Below, piece by piece: positions 10,865 through 20,856 of a DNA stretch of 34,806 nucleotides. Each line of letters begins with the position of its first letter. Position 1 is the first letter of the stretch. The DNA is from Chrysochromulina tobinii (taxonomy: Eukaryota; Haptophyta; Prymnesiales; Chrysochromulinaceae): the NCBI GenBank assembly GCA_001275005.1, contig JWZX01002066.1, forward strand, positions 1 through 34,806, in the 5' to 3' direction. Position numbers and translations under genes: made by a program. The notes beneath the pieces are model-generated. The model worked only from the letters and a program-made list of their open reading frames with translations. It was not told the origin of the DNA and made no database searches.

Positions 10865-11187
10865 CGCGGCCGTGTTTGGCAGGTACGCGCGCCGCCTCTT
10901 TCGTCAGATTTTGGCCGTCGAGGGCTCGAATCAGCAAATGTTGCTCGCTGCCCAAACTGCGGCGGCCGAAGGAGCGCCTAGCATTGTGGCGGCGGCGGCG
11001 ACCGTAGCGGCGCCGACAGCGGGGGACGACGTTGGCGCCCACCACGGTGCCTCTCCGGCCGCTGAGGGAACCCCCATCCCCGCTGCTGCGGCGGCGGCGG
11101 CCGCGTCGGTGCGGATGCCGTCATTGCCTGCGCCCGCAGCGCCGTGCGTCATACCTGATAGCCTCGACGGCATCGATCAGCCCATCC

Positions 11188-11243
<56 letters not shown>

Positions 11244-13881
11244 TCCGGCGCCGCTTTGGATGCCCTCGAGACCACGGCCACGGCCGGAGCGCAGGCGGGC
11301 TGGCTGCCGCCGCCGCCTCTGGCCGCCGTGCCGGTGCCCATCGACGCGGCGCTCGTGCGCAGCGTGCGCGCTTTCGACGGTCGCCCCGCGCGCGAGTTCA
11401 CAGGAGCGGCGGGTTGGGAGGCCGTCGAGGCCGGCCTCGAGGCCTACAAGAGTGCGAGCTTGAGCTTCGACGGGCTGGTGGGACTGCTTGCGCACGCGCT
11501 CTCGACGCCCGATTGCGTCACGAGTGTGCCCGACGTGTATGGCCAGCTGCATCTGAGTGTGCTCGAGCGCGCCGAGCGGCTGCACGGGGTGGCCCTGTCT
11601 GCCGAGGCACGGGCGGCACGGGAGCGTGCGAGGGAGGAGGCGAGGTCTGCACGTGCCCTCGCTGCCGAGGTGCGCACATGGCTCGCGCGTGTCACGCGCG
11701 CCGTCGAGCACGGCTTCGGCAACGCATCGAGTACGCTCATGGCGTACACGTTTGCGCGCGGCTACGGCGACGCCGGCACCAAGGGCGGCGGTGTCGGCGT
11801 CAGCCTCAAGGGCTTTGGCCGAGGCGTAAGCGCCGCGGCCGCCGAGGCCCGCGCCGTTGACGATGGACTGTGGACACGGGCGCTCGGATGCCTGCCACGC
11901 CACTCTGGAGGTGTGGCTACCCTCCATTCGATGGCGATGGTGGCCGTCGCTCGGCACGCGGACATCTCGGTCGAGATGGCGCCGCCCGCCGGAGCTGAAG
12001 AGGGAGCATCGCTCGAGGAGCTAGGGAGGGTGGCTGCCGCGGCGGCGCGTGAGCAGTGCGCGGGCGTGATCAGCGCGCTGCGCGGCTGGCGGCGGACGCA
12101 GCAGCCGTGGGCAGAGGCGCGCGTGCGTGAGCACATGGCAGAGCGCCATGTGCAGTCCGAGGTGCGCGCGGTCCTTGAGTCACTCCTCAAGCAGGTGGAT
12201 CGTGTCCTCAAGCCGGCCAATCGCGAAGGACGCATCGAGGAGCAGGTGGCGGCGGTCCTCTCCGCCCTCGTGGCCCGTGTGGTACGTATAGTCGAGCGCG
12301 ATGAGAAGTCATCCAAGTCGAAGAAGAGGAAGGCAGAGGAGGAGAGGAGGAAGGCGGAAGAGGCAGCGGCAGCGGAGGCGGCCAGAGCGGAAGCGGCGGA
12401 AGCAGCGGCGCGCTCCGAGAAGCTCCTCGCGTCACTGGCCAAGTACCTCGAGCACTGCGGCGGCTCGGCGGAGATGATCACTGGCTGGTACACGATGACT
12501 GAATTCCGCAAGGAGGGCGCCACTGCAGGCACCTATGACTCGTACTTCTTCAACAAGAAGGTGAGCGGGAGCGCAGCGCCGTCGTGAGCGCGGCGCCGTC
12601 ATGAGCGCGGCGCCCTCGCGCGCACAGCCCTCGCACGCACAGTCTTGAGCCTATTCATATTCACAGCCTCATTGAGCCCTCACTCGCCCCACCCTGCCCC
12701 CACCGGCGCAGGGCAAGCGCTTCCGCTCCCGCGCCGAGGTCGCGCGACATTTCAACCTGGAGGCCGCTCCCGCCAAGCGCGAGTCCAAGGGGGCGGAGGC
12801 CAAGGCGGCGGACAAGGCGGCGGCGGCCGAGGCGAAGCGGGCGGCCAAAGAGGAGGCGCGTGCCGCCAAGACGGCCAAGGGGCGCGCAGAACACACAGAG
12901 GCAGCCGCGCCGACGAGTCGATTTGGCCGCAAGCGGAGCGCGCCGTCATGGCACTCGGACCCGTACGGCGCGGGCGCCTTCGCGCGCGAGGACGAGCTGC
13001 GCGGGCGTGGCCGCGGCGTTGCCGTCGTCGATGCCAGCTTGGTCGACCACGGCGCTGACAGCAGTGCGACTGGAACCTCCACGGAGGTCCCGTTAGAGGA
13101 GCTCTGGAAGGCCCTGGAGGCCAGCGCCAGCGCCGCTTCACCTGTGGATCCTCCCGCATCGGCCACGGGCGGTCGAGGGTGCGGCACCGGCGGCGGGCGC
13201 GTCGGCGGGCGCGTCGGCGGGCGCGGTGGTGGGCGCGGCGGCGCCGCTGGTGGACGTGGCAGCGCGTCGCTCACCAAGCTGGCGGACGAGTGGCCGGTGG
13301 GGATGCGCGTCGAGGTGCAGCAGGAGAGCGACGTGCATTTTGGCGCGTGGTTTGAGGCGACAGTCTATGGACACAAGGCGCCCGATAAGCTGCGGGTCGA
13401 ATACGAGGAGCTCTGCGAGGATGATGCCGAAGCGGAAGACGTGGCCGACCTGCCCGGGCTGAAGCGCGACGAGATCGCCAAGCGAGTGCGCCCGCTGCCG
13501 CCGCAGCCCGCGGACGGCCGTTGGCTGGGCGCGCTCAGCGTGGGCGATTTGGTGCAGCTCTCATACATCGGCGGCTGGTGGGACGTGAAGGTGCTTGAAG
13601 TGCGCCCGCAGCCTCTATTTGACGAACCTCAATGGATCGTCAAGTCGGTCGACTTTGAGGCAGTCCACACGGTCGACGCGGCGGTGCTGCGCCCCCACGC
13701 ACAGTGGGATGGCGCGAGCAAGGCGTGGCGCACCCCTGCCGCCGGAGGTACGGGACCACCCAACGCCGACATGGGAGCATCTCCAGGTGCAACACCAATG
13801 GAGCCGCCGCCGCCGCAGCAGCAGCAGGGATTCCAGCAGCATCTGCTGCAGCAGCTGGTGCAGCATCCGCAGCAGCTTCAT

Positions 13882-13912
<31 letters not shown>

Positions 13913-14382
13913 AGCTCTTGCACCAACAGCACCAGCACCAGCACCAGCACCAGCACCAGCACCAGCACCAGCACCAGCACCAGCACCAGCAGGAGGAGGA
14001 GGAGGCGCGGGCGGAGGCGATGCAGAGAGAGGCAGCGACACGGGCAGCGGCGCAGCAGCAGCACCAGGCGATGCGCGGTGCCGATACGGAGGCGGCACGC
14101 GTGTTGCGTGCAGAGGAGAATAGGAAGCGCGAGGAAGAGAAGACCGTCAAGAAGGAGGAGGAGAAGAAGCGCAAGGCGGAGGAGAAGCAGGCTGAGAAGG
14201 ACATGAAGAAGCAGCGTAAGCTGGGGGGCGGAGGGGCGAGCAGCGCCTCCACTGCCGTCGCCACCGTCATCAGCGTCAGCGACGTCATCAGCGACGCCGC
14301 AGAGTGCCAGAGGACAGATGCAGGAGGGGCAGAGGGCGCAGCGGTGCAGATTGTGGCGGCCGCAATCGTCTCGGCACAGTGA
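9930..14382 (+). CDS. MBD-like plus tandem Agenet chromatin-reader protein
   Basis: Spliced from 9930-12560 and 12712-14382 (phase 0, donor GTGAGC, acceptor GGCGCAG), giving about 1433 residues. The join completes a methyl-CpG-binding-like domain at about 858-897: GWYTMTEFRKEG, TYDSYFFNKK, then across the junction GKRFRSRAEVARHF. The Asp/Tyr and Arg-Ser positions that contact methylated DNA in MBD proteins appear kept. Residues about 1070-1215 form a tandem Agenet (plant-type Tudor) domain: PVGMRVEVQQESD, GAWFEATVYG, GGWWDVKVLEV and LRPHAQW; such domains read histone tails or bind chromatin in plants. The N-terminal ~850 residues are unrecognised, with two poly-Ala runs (about 296 and 421) and a VEA repeat (10650-10700). 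The C-terminus has poly-Gln, poly-His, a His-Gln repeat and a charged helix. A nuclear role in reading DNA methylation is inferred. The start is the first ATG, and N-terminal extension cannot be excluded. Confidence 0.82.
12561..12711 (+). other. Intron of the MBD/Agenet gene
   Basis: A 151-bp GT-AG intron, phase 0. Its removal joins the two halves of the MBD-like domain, which supports the junction strongly. The first half carries two tandem copies of GCGCCGTCRTGAGCGCG. In reverse complement this matches the GCGCTCACGACGGCGCC repeat found at 23805-24063 and in two introns of the cotransporter gene. Confidence 0.88.
13880..13992 (+). repeat. CAT, CAG and CACCAG microsatellites (poly-His, poly-Gln, His-Gln)
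   Basis: Consecutive short tandem repeats in the last exon of the MBD/Agenet gene: a CAT run, a CAG run, then about ten CACCAG units. They encode poly-His, poly-Gln and an alternating His-Gln tract, and are probably length-variable. Confidence 0.9.
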
Positions 14383-14830
14383 GCGACATGCCCGCGACAA
14401 GGAGCGCCGGACGCTCAATACCACACGGAGTTGGAGCGAAGACCGTCCAGCCCACATGGACTCGTCGGCCTGCGCGAGTTCGGGCCACACGGCGCAGCGG
14501 TGGCGTGGGGCGGAGACATGGGGGTGATCTGATGCGTTGTGGGAGGGTTCCGTTTCGTTTCCGTTTTTTCGACACGCCGCTTCGCGCGACCTCACTTGGA
14601 TGCGCTGCGATGGTGCGTGCACGGCTTCCGGTTGCCTTGCTCTTCTGTTATTTCTCCGTGTTCAGAGGAGTTCCACCAAGATTAATAACCACCACCATGA
14701 TTTTCTTTTTCTTCGAACCTATTCACTTGATGTTATGTACCAAACGAGACGGTACGTCATGCGATGATGTACCGTACTTTACGGTTTGTCGTTTCCTGCG
14801 TTTGCGTACGCAGAAACCTGTTTACGCGAG

Positions 14831-15000
14831 GGGGTACGTATACGCACCCACTGTGTATACACACTACCGCTCGCGTAAACGCACCTACCCGCGTATACGC
14901 ACCCTGGGGTGCGTATACGCACGTACCTGCGTATACACACCCACACCCGCGTACAAGCACGTGTGCGTACACGCGGCGTCGGGTGCGTATACGCAGAGAC
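14831..15000. repeat. Cluster of GCGTATACGC palindromes
   Basis: A degenerate array built on GTATAC. The exact palindrome GCGTATACGC occurs at 14891-14900, 14911-14920 and 14985-14994, with variants at 14836-14845 and 14854-14863 (TGTATACACA). Positions 14891-14904 and 14907-14920 are perfect 14-base inverted repeats with a 2-base centre, giving a 30-bp near-perfect palindrome that could form a hairpin or cruciform. Confidence 0.85.
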
Positions 15001-15108
15001 GCGACGAACGTCATGGTACTACCTAAGGTAGTCGAGTAGGAGAACCTAATCCAATGAGCAAATTATTTGGTATACAAGAAAGACTTTCGGGGTCGGCCGA
15101 CCACCGGC

Positions 15109-15444
15109 TCATCGTGTCGCGGGTCCCCCGGCTAAGGTAGCATAGTACTGACGTGTGACGAAGGAGCGCGTCTTGCTCTGAGGCGAGCGGATCGCCGGCG
15201 TACATGTGAAAGATTCGGCAACATGGAACTCAACATGGTCTCCCGTTTCTGGAGGCATCTGTGGCGGGAGCACTGTGATTGGTCCAGGGTCCCCGAGCTT
15301 TTGAGGCAGCATTATCCGTATGTACGCCGGTCCGTTGTCTTGGGTGTCAAATTTTAACCAGTGGCTGTGACGCGCCGATCGCGATTTATACCTGCCGATT
15401 GGGTGGCGTGACATGAAACAGATCATGCAAAAAATACCGTGCAT
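15109..15444 (-). CDS. Doubtful small hypothetical ORF
   Basis: An ATG-started frame of 111 residues whose composition (WLKFDTQDNGPAYIRIMLP) is less biased than chance frames nearby. There is no recognised domain, and no signal peptide or membrane helix. It may be a fragment of a gene or mobile element, or chance. I list it only because the surrounding 1.5 kb has nothing better. Confidence 0.2.
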   Translation of the reverse strand: MHGIFCMICFMSRHPIGRYKSRSARHSHWLKFDTQDNGPAYIRIMLPQKLGDPGPITVLPPQMPPETGDHVEFHVAESFTCTPAIRSPQSKTRSFVTRQYYATLAGGPATR

Positions 15445-15904
15445 ACATGTAGTAGCCCCCGAGGAGCAGCACCCGGTGCCGTGGTCACGCCCCGCTAACC
15501 GAACGAACTAAGCGGGTTTCGCGCCCTCGGCTGCGAAGCCAGCAGCACACAGGGCTCCAGCTGCTCGGTGCTCGCTCGTCCATTGCGCTCGTCGCCATGC
15601 CCTCCCCCGCCCGGCCTCGCAGGCTCCAGCTGCTCGCCCGTCGCCCCCCGCTCGCCGCCGGTCTCATCGGCTCCGGCTGTATGCATCCCCGCCCGCCGCC
15701 GGCCCCAAAGTCTCCGGCTTCGAAGAGCTCCGCGGTCCGCTGCCCCGCTGCCCCTGTCTCCTGCCGCCGACGGCGCGACCGGCAGCGGCACCGCCGAGCG
15801 TTCTGCGCCCACTCCCGCAAGGAGCTCGTCAATGCGCTTCCTCATCTTCAGACGCGAGCGGATGCAGGAGGCGCGCTTACGGTAGAAGCTTGTTAGGGAT
15901 AGGG

Positions 15905-17827
15905 TCAGTTGAAGGGCCAGTTGAAGGGCCAGGAACCGTTTTTCTCGACGTTTTTCTTCCCATGTCCAGAGAAAAAGTTTGGCATAGTCTTGCTAACGCT
16001 CTTGTAAGTGGACTCGTTAGCACAGCTGGCAATGTGCGTCTCCAGCTGGGACGCGAAGTCGATGGCATCTGTGATGGGAACCCACGGAGCGATCACCACG
16101 GAGGCTTCCTCGATCGTCGCCGTGTACGACGCTTTGTACACCAACTTGAGCTCGCGCACGGACTGGGTCAGCTTGCCCGACTTGGACGTGACGTTGAGAT
16201 CCTCAAAGGCCTTCAGGGGCACCGTCTCTCCAGCGACCACCTTGCTGTCCATGCGCTCCTCGTACGTTGTCACAATCTTGTCGAGCTCCGGCATGCTGTC
16301 CGTCGATGCCAAGAAGTTGAACGTCCCGCTCCTCCCGTTCGTCCCGTTCGTCCCGTTCGTCCCGTTCCCCATCCTCTTCGTCGAGGAGCAGCACTTGAAG
16401 GAGCAGCACTTGAAGGAGCAGCAGTTGAAGGAGCAGCACTTGAGGGAGCAGCACTTGAGGGAGCAGCACTTGAAGGAGCAGCACTGCAGTGCACATCACA
16501 CACATTTGAACCGCATCTGAGAGCGCGCGCCGCGGAGCATCTTGGGAGCCGCGCACTGCGCTGCGATCGGGGCATGAGTGCGCCATGCGCGATCATCACA
16601 TTCCCGTTCGATGCGGTACGATGCCGCACCTCTTTGCAACAATCCTTGAACGTGCACCGGCACGCGGAGCACGAACACGACGGGCACCACGAACACGACA
16701 GGCACCACGAACACGACAGGCACCACGACGGGTTACAGCAAGCGCACCAGCAGCTTGCCCACCAGCCACTTGCGCTCGAGCCGCTTGCCTTCCAGTCGCT
16801 TTTCTTGAAGCTCTCGCCGTTGAACTTCGCAGCCGCTTCGGCCACGTCGGCCGTCGTGAGGTGCACGTGATAAATTGAGTTCTGCACAGCACACGCACGC
16901 AGGGGCGACTCGTCGTCCAGCGCGAGGGCGAGAGCGCAAGGGCGCACACGCGCGCGGTTCAGAGGTCCTCTCTCCTCGCACGGCTCCCGCACCCCAGTGG
17001 GGCAGATGAAGCAGTAGAAGCAGACAGTATGGGACGAGGTCTGATGGGGAGGAGCATGCTGGTGCGGGGATCGTGCCCGCCATGAGTCTCTCACCTTGCA
17101 CAGATCGATGGTCGTGAAGAAGCCGTCGAGGGTGTGCTTCGCCGAGACCTGCTTTAGGAGAGTCTGCTCTGTGCCGACTATGTCCGAGTGCTTGCGCATG
17201 CCAGATTCGGAAATGTTCACTTGATTCGTCTCCGACATCATGATGACCTTGAGCTTGTGATGGCCCTGCGAGGAGGCGGTGATGAACAGGACGCCCTGCC
17301 GGCCGACCATATTCTTGCCGTTCACGTTGTTAAACGCGATCACATCGATGGACGTGACGATCGTCTCGCCCTGCATGAGGTACGCGTTTACCAAGTCTTT
17401 CGTGGCGGTCGTCGGCAGCGCGGTGGCGCTCTTCAAGTCGGTCTCCCTGACCATGGCGAAACGCTCGGCCACGACCTTCGAGTCGGACATGAGCGGAACC
17501 TCGTCGGTGGCGGCCGCCTTTGACACTCCTTTGACCCATTCACCCTGGACAAGGATCTTGTCGGGCGTATCATCAGGGCGAACCGAGAAATCCTGCGCAT
17601 AAAGTACAGGATGACAGGAGCGCAGGAGTGGGCGAACCAACAAGACGAATCGACGGTCAACTGCAAAAGGCGAAGCTCGAAGCACGCACGGATGGAATCT
17701 TGGCAGCCAGCGCTAATTCAGAGGCATACTTGGGGGTGTACTCATAGACTGGAGCTTGGAAGCCTCCCTCAGATGTGTTAGACGTGGCGACGGCGTCAAT
17801 ATCAACCACAACTTGAGACTCCTCCAT
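15905..17827 (-). CDS. Novel protein with 29-cysteine central tract
   Basis: Four exons on the minus strand, 17690-17827, 17095-17592, 16630-16881 and 15905-16483, all phase 0 with GT-AG borders, giving 488 residues from the ATG at 17827. Residues 1-255 look like mixed alpha/beta soluble sequence (QGETIVTSIDVIAFNN, KNSIYHVHLTTADV) with no family I recognise. Residues 256-333 contain 29 cysteines: SWCLSC-type repeats from an 18-bp tandem repeat, then six CCSFK/CCSLK/CCSFN units and CCSSTKR. The exon 3-4 junction lies inside this tract (DCCKE joined to CCSFK), which supports the splice. Three NGT sequons follow, then a second unrecognised domain of about 140 residues ending in a duplicated WPFN. 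No clear signal peptide or membrane helix is visible. The cysteines could be palmitoylated, bind metal or form disulfides; the sequence does not decide. Confidence 0.75.
16374..16483 (-). repeat. 15-bp tandem repeat encoding CCSFK units
   Basis: Seven head-to-tail units of about 15 bp begin exon 4 of the Cys-rich gene. Read in the spliced frame they give CCSFK, CCSLK, CCSLK, CCSFN, CCSFK, CCSFK and CCSST. In another frame the same DNA reads SSAAP repeats, which I treat as a shadow. Confidence 0.88.
16672..16735 (-). repeat. 18-bp tandem repeat encoding SWCLSC units
   Basis: About three copies of an 18-bp unit in exon 3 of the Cys-rich gene encode SWCLSC, SWCLSC and SWCPSC. It lies immediately upstream in the protein from the CCSFK array, so two unrelated DNA repeats both expand cysteine content. 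Confidence 0.88.
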
Positions 17828-18103
17828 CTCCGTTCTTCTCAACCACAACAGCTGCGCAGGCGCCTGCGTCGAGAAGAACGGGCCGAACTTTGATCAGGAT
17901 GTGCAGAAAAATCAGAGGGATGCGCGGCTCTTGCGAGTGCCTGCAAGGTGTCCTCTCCGCGCATCAAGAGAGCCACTAACACCTATTACTGTGATCTCAT
18001 TTCAGCTCTCTTTTTTTACCTCTTAATTTTGAACCTTCTTCGACATGCAAGCACGTAAAATTCGGTCCACGACACGCTATATGGCGACACGCGACACGGC
18101 CAC
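17828..18103. promoter_or_regulatory. Upstream region of the Cys-rich gene
   Basis: Presumed promoter and 5' UTR of the minus-strand Cys-rich gene. It includes a pyrimidine-rich AT-richer stretch near 18001-18035. No specific element can be assigned. Confidence 0.35.
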
Positions 18104-18484
18104 TCACCCCATTAAAGTTGTGCGAAATTGGTATTCACCGTATTCTAGTCCTCGTGTGCTGACTCCTCGTCGGTCGAGGACTTGCGGGACCACAGGGTTC
18201 CGGAGTATTGCGGACGATCCGTCCTTCGCGTTTGCCTCGTCGTACGTATCGTCGCCGTACGTGAGGGCCTCGTCGCGTGCCTTGGTTCCGGCACCAAACT
18301 CGGGCATCGCCCGTTGATCTTCGTAGATCGTTGTTCGTTGACTTACCATCCGCTACCATGGGAACGGGAGCCCTTGGCTCCGCGGACCCTTGCATGCCGC
18401 TCAAGGGGTCCAGCGAGTAGACCTGATCCCTCTGGAGCGGGTTGAAGTTCGTAAGAGGTTCTTGGATGTCGCTACTGGACAAAC
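18104..18484 (-). pseudogene. Small two-frame coding remnant or mis-spliced gene
   Basis: Two abutting minus-strand frames look like one protein broken by a frame change. The upstream frame reads SSSDIQEPLTNFNPLQRDQ and ends around VADG near 18350. The downstream frame continues TTIYEDQRAMPEFGAG, EALTYGDDTYDEANAKDG and GLEYGEYQFRTTLMG to a stop at 18104. A consensus donor GTAAGT sits exactly at the frame change, but an acceptor giving an intron of usual length and the right phase was not found. No convincing ATG opens the upstream frame, so a further 5' exon or decay is likely. Composition is unlike random GC-rich frames. I recognise no family. Confidence 0.35.
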
Positions 18485-18779
18485 ACTCTTCGACTCGCGC
18501 GCGGAGACTCCGCGCGCCCTTTCACCGGGACGGCGCTTGACGTAACTCTACGTGCATGCGACCGGAACGTCCCGGACCCGGTTTACCGACTCGCAGGATC
18601 CTAATAAGAAAAACCACCACAAATTGGGGCGCCCCCGCAGGTTCAATGGGTATATGGGACGGGGAATTTCGTCAGCTCCGTGACGATGGACGAAACTTGA
18701 CGAAACCGCGGACGGGCGCGAGGAGACTTAGCAACTGGGAAAAAATTGGGATGGACCAGTTTGTGTGGGACTTCCCAGC

Positions 18780-19230
18780 TTGGGTGGTGTGTCCCGGAGA
18801 GGGAGTGGGATGACCCACCGCTGGGTCATCCCACTCTTTCATGGGACGCCCCAGGCGGTTGAGACGTCCCACGCGATGTGGGACGTCCCACGTGGGTGGG
18901 CTGTCCCAGTTTGGCTGGGTTGTCCCATTTTGGCTGGGGTGTCCCAGTTTGGCTGGGGTGTCCCAGCTGTGGGTCATCCCACTTTGAAGCGAGCTGTCCC
19001 ACGCCAAGTGGGCCGTCCCAGTGCCCTGTGGGACGTCCCGCGTGGGTGGGCTGTCCCAGTTTAGCTGGGTTGTCCTAGTCTGGCTGGGGTGTCCCAGCTT
19101 GGCTGGGGTGTCCCAGCTGTGGGTTATTCCACTTTGAAGCGAGTTGTCCCACGCCAAGTGGGCCGTCCCAGTGCCCTGTGGGACGTCCCGCGTGGGTGGG
19201 CTGTCCCGGTTCGGGTAGGTTGTCCCGAGT
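18780..19230. repeat. 150-bp minisatellite with GTGGGACGTCCCAC palindromes
   Basis: About three copies of a ~150-bp unit: the marker GGACGTCCC lies at 18881, 19031 and 19181. Each unit is built from shorter GTCCCAG-YTTGGCTGGGG blocks. The 14-base palindrome GTGGGACGTCCCAC occurs in the first copy. At 18805-18834 a perfect 13-base inverted repeat (GTGGGATGACCCA and its complement, 4-base loop) could form a hairpin. Open frames through the array on both strands are repetitive and probably not coding. Confidence 0.88.
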
Positions 19231-19809
19231 TTTGCTGAGTTCTTGTCCTAGCGAGTTAGAATTGCTAACGTTAAGGGCCATTCACTGTTGAGGTGTTTAA
19301 CACTAACAACTTAACAACAATAAGAATTGTTAACAACAACGCTTTAATGTTAAGGATTTTCCCTTCGTAGCTGGTAACCAACGATTTCGAAGGATAGTGC
19401 AACTCCTTATGAATAATTAAAGGAGGGTTAGTTTGAAAACCTGATGGGGAGAGAGGTGGGGACGGTATGAAAAACGTGAGCCTGTAGGGGCTGTTAAAAG
19501 GCTCTGAAATAGCTTGGGACTCGCGCAGAGGGCGTCTCGAGCCCTCTCCTCCCTCCCCTAACTGAGATCTCAAGGTATAGGGCACCTGATTTCTTGATTT
19601 CTTGATTATCCTGATTTCTTGATTTCAACACTTCTGATCATCCCTTGTCGACTTTCGAAGTCACCAAGTCAAATCGAACCGGCTTCTTTGTAACTGTAAA
19701 ACTGAAGAACTAATCTGAAGCGACGTATCTTGCTGAGTACAATTACTGACCGACGTTACAGACGGGGTACATCATGTACATCAGACGGACTACATCATGT
19801 ACACAACAC
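19231..19809. other. AT-richer stretch with TGATTTCT repeats
   Basis: This segment has clearly lower GC than the rest of the window, with runs such as TTAACAACAATAAG and a short TGATTTCT-type repeat at about 19588-19626. It separates the minisatellite from the decayed coding fragments to the right. No gene is supportable. It could be part of an inserted element. Confidence 0.4.
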
Positions 19810-20244
19810 CTAAAAGATACCGTACAGATCCGGCGCCCATATGTATGGCTCTGAGCGCACCTCGCGCTCTGGCTCGGCAAACCTGGGAGGTCTAAACACA
19901 GGCGCGCGGTGCATGGCCGTGTCTACACTCATCACCTCATACTTATTCTGCAAACCATATCTGGTCCTGTACGGCACCTCGCGGTACCCTCCGCTTCGCT
20001 CATCACGTACGAGTGTCTCTGTGCTCGCCCATAGCCAGCGCAGGAGCATGAGCTCGTGGCGCCGGCCGTGCTCATCGACGCATGCAAATGCGAGACATAG
20101 CTCGCCAAACCAGTTGTCCCACCCGATGTCAGTAAACTTCGGGTCTATAGCCACAAATTCGGGGTGCGCGTTGGGTTGATGACCAAAGATGGACGCGTTG
20201 ATGGTGGGTGGGTTTGAACTTTCTCCAGTTTGCTGTACTTTGGG
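19810..20244 (-). pseudogene. C-terminal exon of an unidentified, possibly transposon-derived gene
   Basis: A 144-residue coding-like segment ending at a stop at 19810. It is preceded by a plausible acceptor (TCGCAG, exon from 20244). It reads PEFVAIDPKFTDIGWDNWFG, ELCLAFACVDEHGRRHELML, LLRWLWAS, KYEVMSVDTAMHRAPVF. The pattern of a beta-rich domain ending in a YEVMSVD-type strand reminds me of C-termini of large fungal and algal transposases (KDZ/Plavaka type), but this is a weak resemblance. The best upstream frame (ALDFMMNHGYHLKMLNKHIS at about 20350-20460) does not join in phase through a standard intron. The locus is therefore incomplete, frameshifted or spliced in a way I cannot resolve. 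Confidence 0.4.
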
Positions 20245-20464
20245 CTGCGAGGGCGGGAGCGAGGGGGATGGTTGGAGGGCTGGTGTGAGCGGTGTGGCAT
20301 GGCTCGCGCAGGCAGTGGTGGCGGCGCGGTGAGTTTGAGGAGACCTGTGCGAGGCGCACCGTTGGCCGCGGCGTGCGCCTGGACTCCTTGGGAGAAACCG
20401 CTGATGTGCTTGTTGAGCATCTTGAGGTGGTAGCCGTGGTTCATCATGAAGTCGAGCGCGATCT

Positions 20465-20535
20465 GCTCGCCGGCCCTCGGCTGCCGCCACCGACGCACAC
20501 GGGCCAAAGATGCCCGGCGCGACGGCCTTGACGAT
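20465..20535. repeat. 71-bp direct repeat, copy 1
   Basis: Identical to 20786-20856 except for one base (the C after GCCGCCAC is A in the other copy). The copies are in the same orientation with a 321-bp period. On the minus strand both can be read as IVKAVAPGIFGPCASVAAAE. Confidence 0.92.
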
Positions 20536-20785
20536 CGCACGCCCACCCGATCGCGAATGGAAGCGACAAGGGTCCGCCAAGTTGAGACAAGAGCGCGTCG
20601 TAGATGTCGACTGTGCCAGTCCAGTGGTCATTCACCTGGTCGCGTGTGAAGCACTGCAGCGACTCGAAGAACTTCAGATGTACCCTTGACTGGCTGATTG
20701 CGGTGCCTAATTCCATCGCACTGCACTGATGGTTTCTTGCCGCCTCTAGCAGAAGCTGCCTGAGCAGGGCGTGGCTCGGGCGGAT

Positions 20786-20856
20786 GCTCGCCGGCCCTCG
20801 GCTGCCGCCACAGACGCACACGGGCCAAAGATGCCCGGCGCGACGGCCTTGACGAT
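20786..20856. repeat. 71-bp direct repeat, copy 2
   Basis: Second copy of the repeat at 20465-20535, with one mismatch. In this copy the minus-strand reading continues smoothly from AEVVPWAIVK, so this is probably the original and the other copy the duplicate. Confidence 0.92.

Larger units (their letters stand above)
14383..15904. other. Intergenic region between MBD/Agenet and Cys-rich genes
   Basis: About 1.5 kb between two genes whose 3' ends face each other. It holds the palindromic GTATAC repeat at 14831-15000 and a weak open frame at 15109-15444. On the minus strand around 15495-15880 a Gly/Ala-rich open frame begins with MRKRIDELLAGVGAE, but I do not recognise it. Part of the interval has lower GC than the coding DNA around it. 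No other gene is supportable. Confidence 0.5.

Noticed and set aside
16270-17685. A single 471-residue frame through the Cys-rich gene
   Set aside because: It reads through introns 2 and 3 and enters exon 4 in the SSAAP frame. Splicing at good GT-AG sites keeps the cysteine pattern continuous across the exon 3-4 junction and extends into a non-repetitive C-terminal domain.
18672-19157. 161-residue minus-strand frame through the minisatellite
   Set aside because: The protein only repeats the DNA unit (AKLGHPSQ, NWDSPPT). It lacks any other sign of coding.
18780-19230. CRISPR-like array
   Set aside because: Units are contiguous and of higher-order minisatellite type without unique spacers of constant length, and the genome is eukaryotic.
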